A stretch of 64,000 nt of DNA from Daucus carota subsp. sativus (lineage: Eukaryota > Streptophyta > Magnoliopsida > Apiales > Apiaceae), in contig NC_030384.2 in assembly GCF_001625215.2 (NCBI RefSeq), positions 39,900,390-39,964,389 on the forward strand, written 5' to 3'. Both the position numbers and the translations under genes were made by a program. Numbering within the stretch: the first letter of the stretch is position 1; every line of letters starts with the position of its first letter. The notes beneath the pieces are model-generated. The model was not told where the DNA came from. It made no database searches and was given only the letters and a program-made list of their open reading frames with translations. Below are positions 55,101-64,000 of the stretch, one piece after another.

Positions 55101-55783
55101 CCTTACTGTTATCGAGGCAATGAACTGTGGATTACCAACCTTTGCAACGAATCAAGGAGGTCCTGCTGAGATCATCGTTGATGGTGTTTCAGGCTACCAT
55201 ATTGATCCTAACAACGGGGATGAATCAAGTAACAAGATTGCTGATTTTTTCCAGAAGTGCAAGGAGGACGCTGAATTTTGGAACAGAATTTCGTCTGCAG
55301 CATTAAGCCGGATATATGAATGGTATGCGAATATCACATTTGCTATAGCTTTTGAAGTATTCCATATGAAGTCATAGAAATTGTGTGTCTAAGTCCAACC
55401 TTTACTTGTGGCAGCTATACGTGGAAGATTTACGCGAATAAAATGTTGAATATGGGGACAATCTATGGGTTTTGGAGGCAATTGTACAAGGACCAGAAGC
55501 TAGCAAAACAAAGATACATTCAAATGTTATATAATCTCCAATTCAGAAACTTGGTATGCTGCTACATCAAATCTTCACATGTACCATTACCCTTTTACTT
55601 TGTCGTGAATGGTTAGAATGTGAAAAAAGTTCTTTAAGTTTCTTTGTATTGATATTGTTGCAGGTAAAGACTGTGCCTCTATCAGTTTCTGCACCAGCAC
55701 CGCAACTAGCCATCCCAAAAGAAATTGTAAAAGTGCAACCAAAGCGCACGCAATCCAGATTTTCCAGATTGTTTGGAGCATAA
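52108..55783 (+). CDS. SUS6: Sucrose synthase (SUS6/SUS7 type)
   Basis: It reversibly cleaves sucrose with UDP to UDP-glucose and fructose, at the cytosol, plasma membrane or sieve-plate callose sites. Exons are 52108-52341, 52437-52591, 52723-52915, 53003-53121, 53200-53416, 53502-53597, 53684-53857, 53975-54091, 54173-54339, 54423-54647, 54756-55322, 55415-55553, 55664-55783. This is 13 exons, 2,523 nt, 840 aa. The N-terminal regulatory domain has LKRSESV near its start, with serines of the kind phosphorylated in the family. [17 protein letters not shown] opens the GT-B catalytic half, and the E-x7-E motif EAFGLTVIE is at about 677-685. The tail after the usual C terminus (about 39 residues ending SRFSRLFGA) is the extension typical of the SUS5/6/7 group. 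Intron 7 has a GC donor (CAG/GCATGT); the rest are GT-AG. Enzyme certain, subgroup probable. Confidence 0.94.
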
Positions 55784-56684
55784 AAGTTTACAGTTTGGCT
55801 ATTCTAACACGACGTCCCAATGTACGTGTGCTGTTGATTTAATTTCAAAATTTACAACATTTTAACTTGTCTGCTGGAATGCCAAGCAGACGCCCTCGAC
55901 AATAATAAATTCTTTGGTGTGTAAAAATTATGAGTTGTATATTGGAACATAAGTCATTCGCTTCTCATATCTTTTACACCCTGTATATGTTTCAGTGTAT
56001 TTCAAATGGAATAAAAGGTTTCATCTTATTTTCATTCGCTGATACACAATTTTGAAGTTCATTGGCCTTTCATATTAAGAGCGTAAGTTCATGTATTGCA
56101 ACAACTAGAGCTATCAAACTGATATACACAGGATCAAGTAACTAGCTACTATCAACTAAGAACTATTTACAACTTAAAAGCTTAAAATGTTTATTACCTT
56201 AAAAGCTTAAAATCAATGGGAATTCATCCAGATTTTTATTACCTTAAAAGCTTGTAATCATATGACAAAATGTTTCTAAAATTTATCTTTAATTTTCTCT
56301 TCTTTCACTCTGTTTTCTTGGTTTAAATAAGCCGACTATTTCTCAGGTTCAAAAGAAAAATGAAAGAATGTCATCCACATATGTTATCAGCTTCATGAGT
56401 ATACCTATATATGTTTCCATGTATGTTGGCTTTATTTATACTGATACTATAAGTAAATTATTCTTCATGTGAACCAAAGAATTTTGCATTCTTTTCGAAT
56501 ATAGGAGATTGTCTAGCTGAATCAGGGTAGAACCACAGCGATCTAAGATGTTTGATGAATTTTGTTTTATCAACAGCCTAGCCTTGTAAACTTCTCTTAC
56601 CAGCAGTGCTCAGAATACAAGATATTTTTCTAAGCCACTGACGAGAAAAACCTTAAGCTATTCCGGATCTTGTCATTGGTGTGA
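55784..56684. other. Sucrose synthase 3' UTR and convergent intergenic region
   Basis: AATAAA-type signals at about 55903 and 56009 fit polyadenylation of the sucrose synthase message. The right part is probably the 3' UTR of the opposite-strand glycosyltransferase. No other gene seen. Confidence 0.5.
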
Positions 56685-57617
56685 TCATATAGTGTAGAGT
56701 TTGGATTGCTTAAGTTGCCTGGTGACGTTGAAATAGTTAAGCACATTCTGCCACTGATCCCACCTCTTGAGCCTATGAACCGCAATAGTATCTGGAATGA
56801 GCTCATGCGAACATCTTCCATTGGTTCCTGGATAATCATACATTGCTGGCTTATTAGAATATCTGTTCCTCGCCTTGTTCCCCATGTCCAACCATTTTCC
56901 TACTAGCCTATCCTCCGGTCCACTAATATCTTTTGCCGCGATTTCAGATTCCCTAATCCATTCCACAAGGTCCCACGACAGCACAAATCCCATTCCTGAC
57001 ATGTAATGGACAAAGGGGTTCATGCTAGGACAGGGAATTACAAATCCGTAATACAAATCTGACCTGGGCTTAACCGAAAGTGACAATGCTAGTGGCTCGA
57101 GCCTCAAGTACACATCGTCATCAGCCTTCATCACATAGTCATAGCGGTGAGGAAGGATCCCTGGCAGAGAGGAGAAGTATGTGTAGGTCTTTCCACTGTT
57201 CATGTTTTCTGAGCAGTTGAGAATTATAATGTCATTGTAACGTAGAATTTCGAGAGAGATCAGTAATTTTTGCTCAGGCTTGGTGAGGTTGCAAAATACA
57301 AACTTCACATCAATTTTGGCTATAGCAGAGGATTGTATTCCATAAATGAGGCGGAGAAAATGGCGACGATCATAAGCATCAGCCCGGGTTAGTATCCCGA
57401 TTAGGAGGCTGAACTGGATTTTTGGTTGATGTGAATCATGGGGAGTTGCAGCAGTCTGAGAAGTGAATTTTGACTGCGATTTCACATAGATGTTGAAAAG
57501 AAAAAAAGTTGTGATGATAATAATAGCTAGAGAGGGCAATGTCGCAAGAATTCGCCTTCGGCGAGGCATCTTGAGGTAGATTTTGACGTTTACAAAGACT
57601 TTTGAAGGGAGGTTCAT
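56685..57617 (-). CDS. GT31-like glycosyltransferase (beta-1,3-galactosyltransferase family), type II membrane
   Basis: Single-exon frame of 310 aa from the first ATG (MNLPSKVF); an ATG at 57569 (MPRRRRILATLPS) would give 294 aa and a more compact cytoplasmic tail. Basic RRRR precedes a hydrophobic span (about residues 24-45, LAIIIITTFFLFNIY), the usual Golgi type II anchor. The catalytic part shows LIGILTRADAYDRRHFLRLI, DYVMKADDDVYLRLEP (the DDD is the metal and UDP-sugar site) and MSGMGFVLSWDLVEW. This matches the intronless plant galactosyltransferase-like proteins related to yeast pvg3. Acceptor and sugar donor cannot be told from sequence. It is convergent with the sucrose synthase gene. 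Confidence 0.85.
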   Translation of the reverse strand: MNLPSKVFVNVKIYLKMPRRRRILATLPSLAIIIITTFFLFNIYVKSQSKFTSQTAATPHDSHQPKIQFSLLIGILTRADAYDRRHFLRLIYGIQSSAIAKIDVKFVFCNLTKPEQKLLISLEILRYNDIIILNCSENMNSGKTYTYFSSLPGILPHRYDYVMKADDDVYLRLEPLALSLSVKPRSDLYYGFVIPCPSMNPFVHYMSGMGFVLSWDLVEWIRESEIAAKDISGPEDRLVGKWLDMGNKARNRYSNKPAMYDYPGTNGRCSHELIPDTIAVHRLKRWDQWQNVLNYFNVTRQLKQSKLYTI

Positions 57618-58770
57618 GTCTGAAGAAATCAATATGAGTGTGCATGTGAGTGAAGTTTATAAGATGGTCTTCCTCATGCTTTACATGCACAAATGTCAAG
57701 TTTTAGGCAAGTACTCATAACGTGAACTTAGCCAAGAGGTAACATTAGTCTCGTGCTTGGCATTTTCTTTCGCTTAAATGTACATGAGCATTTTACTTGC
57801 TCTCGGATGCGATAAAACGCAACAGAAGCTGGAACAGGGCTCCCTCCACTTCTTGATCACCTTTAAAATGGAGAGACAAACATAATCAGCCCAACTCCTA
57901 CCAACACGATAAAGTATTTTTGGAGCCAAAGTAATAATAATTATTTTAGTTTTCTGTTCTCTCCGGTAGGGGCCAACGTTACTGAGTGGTTACAGTTTGT
58001 AGAATGTTACTATATATCTACGAGGGTTGGTACAATCTTGTTTTTTTAAAATTTATTACAAATACAAATAAAAACAGTGTGCATTTCATACTAATACTAT
58101 ACAAAATTCCCTTATATATATCAACAGATCCAAGACCCTGTATATAACCATTCATTAAAAATTTAAACAAATCTGATTATACATACATAAATGACGTAAC
58201 AGTAATTATAAAGAACATCAAAAATTAAACATACAATTCTACATATACGCTATATCTTTTTTTAATCGTATGGATAAAAAGCTTTATTAAAAATAGTATA
58301 TTATTAATATTTAGATATAAATAAAATATATCAGATAATAAATAATGTATGCAGAGGTTCAACAAATATATTCATAAAAAGTTGACTAAAATTATAAATA
58401 AGAAGCGAAGATAGTGTCATAATTTTAATATTAAGACATTGATTATATTATTATTTTTTTGACATAACTATACTTTTTATTTTTAAATATGCTAGTTCAC
58501 GTTTTAATTAAAGGTTTTTTCATGACTGTGGTTGGCTGGTTGCTCTAACTATACGAAATTGGTAGATAAGTTTGGATAAAAAACGAGAAATATGCCGCAT
58601 AAAATCTTTTGTTCACATCAGAATCGATAATCAATCAGATTTACGAGATCACGATTCACGACTACCGGACCCCATATATGATATGAGAACGGCCACGTGA
58701 CATGGTCCCGCACTCCCGCCTGCCAGTAAGGGCCGTGATATTTTTGTAGCTTATTTTTATGAGCAGGTTA
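57618..58770. other. AT-rich spacer, no gene seen
   Basis: The left edge is presumably the glycosyltransferase leader and promoter on the minus strand. Nothing else recognised. Confidence 0.45.
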
Positions 58771-59165
58771 GAGCAACTCCAATGCAATGCTATACTTGGT
58801 TCTATTGCTATATTATAGCATCAAAAGTAAAAAAACTCAACTCCAAAGGGATGCTATATTTGGATGCATTCATGCTTAGATGCATCCTTGGTTCTATATT
58901 TGAAACCAAGGATGGATCCATCCATGTTGCCACATCATCAATAACTATAAATTGGAAACTAGTTAATGAGTTAATGAGTTATGTAAAAGTTAATGAGTTG
59001 GTTCTATATAGAAGTTAGGTAAAAGTTGATGAGTTGGTTAAATTTGAAACTAGTTATAGAACTTAGCATTGGAGTGCAAGTTTTATTTTAGCACCAAAAT
59101 ACACTTTTTGGTGCTATATTATAGCAATAGCAATAGATATATAGCATCTAGCATTGGACTTGCTC
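58771..59165. mobile_element. Tourist-like (PIF/Harbinger) MITE
   Basis: GAGCAACTCCAATGC at the left pairs with GCATTGGACTTGCTC at the right, and TTA flanks both sides (58768-58770, 59166-59168), the PIF/Harbinger target duplication. TGCTATATTATAGCA-like motifs repeat inside both arms. A second GCATTGGAGTGCAAG near 59064 suggests an internal duplication or a nested end. Confidence 0.85.
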
Positions 59166-59168
59166 TTA

Positions 59169-60740
59169 GGATCTCAAATTTGTTTTTAAATGAAGTGGTG
59201 GATTTTTTTGACGAATGTAGAATTATCATCGATTTTAATCGAATGATTTATACGAATATAAGAATTTTATTATTATTTATGTGAAAATAATTATTATCGA
59301 TTTTTTATATTTAGCATTTTCCTGTTTCTATTTCCCCACAAATTTACAGATTTACTATACATATAAAACAAGGTCAAACGACATTATTTTGGTGCTTGAG
59401 GTGACGTGAGGGCGCCGATGATGCAGGACATACGTAATTAAGAAGTTTTATCACTTATAAGTTTTAAATTGCTTTTAACTTCTATTTCACTTATTTATTT
59501 AGCAAAAACTACTTATTTTAAACTCAACCAAACGACCTCAAAGGATTCTCAATTAAAATTAGAGCTTCCATACGTTGATTTCACTTAAATATGCTGTATA
59601 TACGACACGAGCTTATAAACTCCTATGGAAAAAATATTGGAAATCTTTTATGCAGACAAGTTTTGATCATACGATTTTCCTAGTACATGTTGATATGATT
59701 CTAGATTTTGTTGTATGTTGCTTCTCGCAATCAAACAAGAGTGGATGCTTTGAACCGTAATTTTATTTTTTTACTAATCATAATATATGTTTACTCGTGT
59801 CATTGGATGACAGTGATTCCCCAAATATATCGACAAATATATGTAATAAAATTACATATCCATGCGTTATAAATAATCCCTCATGGCTAAGTCAAGTTCG
59901 TCAGCCTCTTGCGGCACCTAATAACAACAATTATGCTAATAATCAACAACAATTATAAATTAAGTTGTTTTGAATGCATGCACATTTTGTTCAATTACAT
60001 AAGCTTGAAAACAACTCGCGAAATGTGATATGGAAGTCTAGTTTAAATTTCAGAGTATATTCGATCTTCTGGTCTTAACAAACAGAGCTAGAAGTGTACA
60101 TTAGTTTGTTTCGTCAAATGTTTAAGAAGTTCCACCACGTTTCCGTATACATTCTATATGATTTCTGGGTGTTTTCGACGTGTGAATTCAGGGAGAATCT
60201 TGGACAAAATAAACCAGTTTCAACCATGTTGTCAGAAATCTTACATTTAATAATTTTTTACGACTATTTTATTTGTAATTATCCTACTAATACTCTTAGT
60301 CAAGTATGGAACGCACTTGACCTAACGACCTTCGGTTAAACTTCTTGGCACTTAACTCAGATGCATATATTGGTGGTGGAAGAAGATAGATAAACACCAA
60401 AAAAAGCAGAAAAAAATTAATATCCATCAGTGTCTTATAAAATTAACTCGCGGATTAATCAGTTGAACTGCATAAAAAAACTCAAATATATTCACATGTT
60501 TGATAATTAGTGGTCAGGTTTTAGATGTTAACGGATCGAATTAACCGTTTTAACTAGATAATTACAATAATTGTTTTGATTATTGAATTAAATTAATTAT
60601 TTTACATATTAATATTTGATGAATAACAGCGACCTAATTTACTTTTCATCTCAAATAGGCACATACTAGACCTAATAATTGAATTTTTGTTTAAAAATAA
60701 CTTTTTACACACTAGCATAAATCGCTGTTTCAATATATTT
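59169..60740. other. AT-rich spacer with possible MITE fragment
   Basis: At about 59398-59543, ACTTATAAGTTTTAAATTGC and TACTTATTTTAAACTCAACCAAACGACCTC resemble one end of the element at 23385-24036. Short frames elsewhere (for example 60094-60339) have no domain, and no gene is called. Confidence 0.35.
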
Positions 60741-60750
60741 ATTACCGAAT

Positions 60751-60754
<4 letters not shown>

Positions 60755-60788
<34 letters not shown>

Positions 60789-61250
60789 GAGGGTTCTGGT
60801 ACAAACTTACAAACTTTTTTTGTTCAACACATATATAACTTGAGTTCAACATTTTTTTAACATATTTTGTTGAACATCGATTAAAATAGTGGTAGAGAAG
60901 TACGTAAACCAATTTTTAAATGTAAGAACTAAGGTAAACATGTTATATAACTAATATTTATGTTTCTAGACCCTACCCAAACCCCAGAGGTATAGTTTAA
61001 ACATCTTTTTAGATATATTCAACACAAGGATAATTAGTGTTCAACACCCGATGTTGAACCCCAGTTATAAATGTGTTGAAAACGCGATTTATTTATGCGT
61101 TATTTTTAAAAATTGTGTTGTTTATTTGAAGAATTTTCAACATAGATACTTTATATAACTAAGGATTAACACGATGGGAGAATTAAAAAAAGTTTGTAAG
61201 TTTGTAACTTAAAAAAGTTTTTATTTGATCCTATATATATATATATATAT
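60755..61250. mobile_element. MITE-like element flanked by (AT)n
   Basis: The body spans about 60787-61231, between (AT)16 (60755-60786) and a shorter (AT)n (61232-61250). A perfect 22-bp inverted repeat, TACAAACTTACAAAC plus seven T, is at 60800-60821 and inverted at 61185-61206. Repeated TTCAACA/TGTTGAA motifs fill the middle. Elements sitting between TA microsatellites are known in plants (Micron-like). No coding capacity. Confidence 0.65.
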
Positions 61251-61266
61251 TTTGATTACCGAATTA

Positions 61267-62400
61267 AATTATTCTCTCGATCAAATTCTAAGCACGACCC
61301 AAAATTCTAATTTCTAACTCTCGGATATTTTTTCCGGCAAAATTGAATAGTCCTATTCATTCTAGTTCAAGTGGTGGGAGTGCCGTGACCATTAGCACTG
61401 CAAATTTAGCAAACATCGCTGTTTTTCTTTTGTTACAAGGACAGAGTTTGACAAGTGTCAGGTTGGTTTATATCTGTGAATGGTGATGATTTCCCAAATC
61501 ACGTTTTCTTACCAACGAAAATGCCTCGCACATATTTGGGTCGATTTCATCTGCCTTTCACATGTACAGTCGTATATTCTATTATCTAACTAACTAACAA
61601 AATATCCGATTTTAAATCACCGAAGAAGAAATGGAACAGAAATGTGCCTACAGGCGCAATCGGCATGAAACTTGATGAAAAGCTTGAGACAATGCATGTG
61701 CTTCTGTTGCGCTATCAACACTATATTAAGTTGTGGACATGTTTTATACGGATTTTAAACAGAGAGCGTCCCAGCAAGTTTAACATGTACGTAGTAACAA
61801 CCTGCATTTTTACACCAAGCAAACTGTTCGTACGATTGTATTTCGGTTTGGAAAAGGACCCGAGTCTTGCAACATCTCCGACGGCCTCTCGGATCCGACC
61901 ATCTTTTTAATACTTATTCTCTATTTCATATTTTATTAATATATATTTAAATTTTTATTAATAAAAATAAATTAAAGGTGAAAGGAAGAGAATATGAGTC
62001 TCTTTGAGCTCTACTTGAATCAATATCATTTTTCTACTTAAGCTCTACGTTCTGTTTGGCTCCGGTTGCTTGGTACAAAATATTTAAACGAGAGTATTCT
62101 TTTTTGGGTATTTATTTAACTTTGAAGACTATTTTTCAAACTTAAAGTGAAAACTGTTTACCTACCCAGTCTTCCGAAAATTATAATATTTTTCCTAGGA
62201 CACTCTAATTATAAATCAGTTATAAATTCTAACAAACAAATTTTGGAGAAACCAGACATTCTAACAAACAACGGAGCACTGAGCTTTGGTGAAGCATTCA
62301 ACAGGCCTAATGTGAAAATCCGAGTGCAATAAAATTCCACATATTTTGTACTAGTTTTCAAGTCACACGGTCTTTATTCAAACTCGTTTTTTCTTGTTAA
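61267..62400. other. Spacer, no gene supported
   Basis: An 88-codon frame (61644-61910) and a 61-codon frame (62147-62332) have no recognisable domains. The right part should contain the promoter of the acyl-activating enzyme gene. Confidence 0.4.
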
Positions 62401-62477
62401 CTTCCGGGAAATATTCACCTCACACTCACTTGTACCTAATAATTCCTCCCCTCGCTGCTTTTGCCACAAGCTTTCCC

Positions 62478-62487
62478 CTATATATAC
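62478..62487 (+). promoter_or_regulatory. Putative TATA box of the acyl-activating enzyme gene
   Basis: CTATATATAC about 110 nt upstream of the start codon. The leader that follows is CT- and CTTCAA-rich with a (CT)n run at 62569-62588. Confidence 0.55.
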
Positions 62488-62594
62488 ACTTGAATCTTTC
62501 TTCTCATTGCTCACTTCAACTTCAACTTCAACCTCTTCTTCAGCAAATACTTAAAACACACACATTATCTCTCTCTCTCTCTCTCTCGCTAATA

Positions 62595-64000
62595 ATGGAT
62601 AAACTAGACAAGTGTGCAGCAAACTATGTAGCGCTAACTCCTCTCACTTTCTTGAAGAGAGCCGCTGCGGTTTATGCCAAACGGACCTCTGTTATATACG
62701 GCGGAGTTCGGTTTAACTGGCTCCAGACTTACCAACGATGTTGTCGTGTGGCCTCCTCGCTTCGATCCCTCAATATTACAAAGAACGATGTGGTAAGATT
62801 GATCGGCAATGTTTTAACTATCTGTAGTTTTTTGAGTAAAGTAGATTTTTAAATTTGTTTTGAAAAATGGCAGGTGTCGGTTTTAGCACCAAATACTCCA
62901 GCATTGTATGAGATGCATTTTGCAGTGCCAATGGCTGGGGCGGTGCTGAATGCTATTAACACCAGGCTTGATGCCAATAACATAGCGACTATTCTGCGAC
63001 ACTCTGAAGCCAAGATGTTCTTTGTGGACTACGAATACGTGCCTCTTGCTCGTGATGCTCTCCGTTTGTTACTCTCTGATATTGATTGTTCACTCCCTTT
63101 GGTGATTGTCATTGATGACATTGACAAGCCTACGGGGATTCGGCTAGGCGAGCTTGAGTACGAGCAGCTTGTTTGCCACGGGGATCCTCGGTATGTGCCT
63201 GAGGCGGTCCAGGATGAGTGGGATGCGATAGCTCTGAATTACACCTCTGGCACCACCTCGGCTCCCAAAGGAGTGGTGTATAGTCATAGAGGGGCGTTTT
63301 TGAGTACTATGAGTTTGATTCAGGGGTGGGAAATGGGGACTGAGGCTGTTTATTTGTGGTCACTTCCTATGTTTCATTGTAATGGATGGACTTTTACTTG
63401 GGGAGTGGCTGCACGTGGTGGCACCAATGTGTGCATCCGCAACACCACTGCGAAACAAATGTACTCGGCAATTGCTGAGCACAAGGTCACACACATGTGC
63501 TGCGCCCCCATTGTGTTCACTATTCTCCTCGGGGCAAAACCCGAGGAGCGATGCAGTATTAGCCATCAGGTGAACATTCTGACGGGAGGGGCACCGCCAC
63601 CAGCGCCCCTCCTGGAGAGAATGGAGAAACTCGGTTTCCATGTCATGCATGCCTATGGCCTCACCGAGGCCACAAGACCTGCACTGATATGCGAGTGGCA
63701 GGCTAAATGGAACGACCTGCCACAGGAACAGAAGGCCAAACTCAAGGCTCGCCAGGGTGTGAGTATACTCACCCTGGCGGATGTTGATGTTAAGGATTTG
63801 ACTACAATGAAAAGTGTGCCGCGTGATGGCAAGACAATGGGAGAAATTGTGCTCCGAGGCAGCAGTATCATGAAAGGCTACTTCAAAGATCAGGTTGCCA
63901 CAAAACAGGCATTCCATCAAGGCTGGTTTTTAACAGGTGACGTCGGGGTAATCTACCCCGACGGATACCTGGAAATCAAGGACAGGTCAAAAGATGTTAT
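62595..64000 (+). CDS. AAE: Acyl-activating enzyme (AMP-binding acyl-CoA synthetase), 3' end outside window
   Basis: ATP-dependent acyl-adenylate and acyl-CoA ligase of the plant AAE1/BZO1-like clade, whose members activate short-chain or aromatic acids, often in peroxisomes. Exon 1 is 62595-62792 (66 codons from MDKLDKCAANYVALTPLTFL). A GT-AG intron follows, then exon 2 from 62874 open to the window edge, together about 441 residues of the usual ~550. The AMP-binding P-loop YTSGTTSAPKGVVYSH is at about 188. SLPMFHCNGWTF, LTGGAPPP, MHAYGLTEATRPAL and GWFLTGDVGVIYPDGYLEIKDR (ATP-binding and hinge) follow in order. The C-terminal domain and any PTS1 signal lie beyond 64000, so localisation cannot be read. 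The substrate is not deducible. Confidence 0.92.

Noticed and set aside
61644..61910. 88-codon ORF upstream of the acyl-activating enzyme
   Set aside because: No domain and no splice or promoter support.

Overview
The window is plant nuclear DNA, almost certainly from a eudicot. The genes are intron-rich with GT-AG borders, intergenic DNA is AT-rich, and Stowaway and other miniature inverted-repeat elements (MITEs) are scattered through spacers and introns. A chromovirus-type Ty3/Gypsy element and an L1-type LINE with an RNase H domain are also plant-typical. The proteins look asterid-like and the Stowaway load would fit a carrot-family genome, but that placement is a guess. No tRNA, rRNA or CRISPR array was seen.

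Layout, left to right. 1-2862: spacer with a 585-bp hAT-type non-autonomous element (8-bp target duplication) and MITEs. 2863-7697 (-): cytosolic NADP-isocitrate dehydrogenase, 15 exons, 412 aa. 7.9-10.2 kb: MITE-rich spacer with one unexplained 75-codon ORF. 10299-17099 (-): UDP-glucose pyrophosphorylase, 21 exons, 473 aa, with an inserted repeat in intron 16. 19633-22180 (-): REVEILLE-type single-MYB clock factor, 6 exons, 416 aa. 22.2-26.9 kb: spacer with one Tourist/hAT-like and three Stowaway elements.

26885-43656: a 5'-truncated LINE split by a 13.16-kb Gypsy element (29020-42183). The Gypsy element has two 3,595-bp LTRs that look identical, PBS, gag, pol with C-terminal chromodomain, polypurine tract and a 5-bp target duplication. 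It also carries an extra proline-rich ORF before gag and a one-base frame offset at the gag/protease junction. Removing the insert and one TATCT copy would leave the LINE frame open, so both insertions are young.

46077-50277 (+): NAC transcription factor (ANAC028/045/086 type), 6 exons, 643 aa, with a C-terminal hydrophobic segment. 52108-55783 (+): sucrose synthase (SUS6/SUS7 type), 13 exons, 840 aa. 56685-57617 (-): single-exon GT31-like glycosyltransferase. 57.6-62.6 kb: spacer with a Tourist-like MITE and a (TA)n-flanked MITE. 62595 to the window end (+): acyl-activating enzyme, truncated by the window edge.

Sucrose synthase and UDP-glucose pyrophosphorylase perform consecutive steps of sucrose use (sucrose + UDP to UDP-glucose; UDP-glucose to glucose-1-phosphate), but they lie 35 kb apart in opposite orientation and nothing suggests co-regulation. 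All splice models are mine, made by eye from conserved protein sequence and splice signals. Three of the roughly 57 introns start with GC instead of GT. I did not find a convincing wholly new system. The most interesting items are the extra ORF, the gag/pol frame offset and a hairpin cluster in the Gypsy LTR, plus the nested-insertion chronology.
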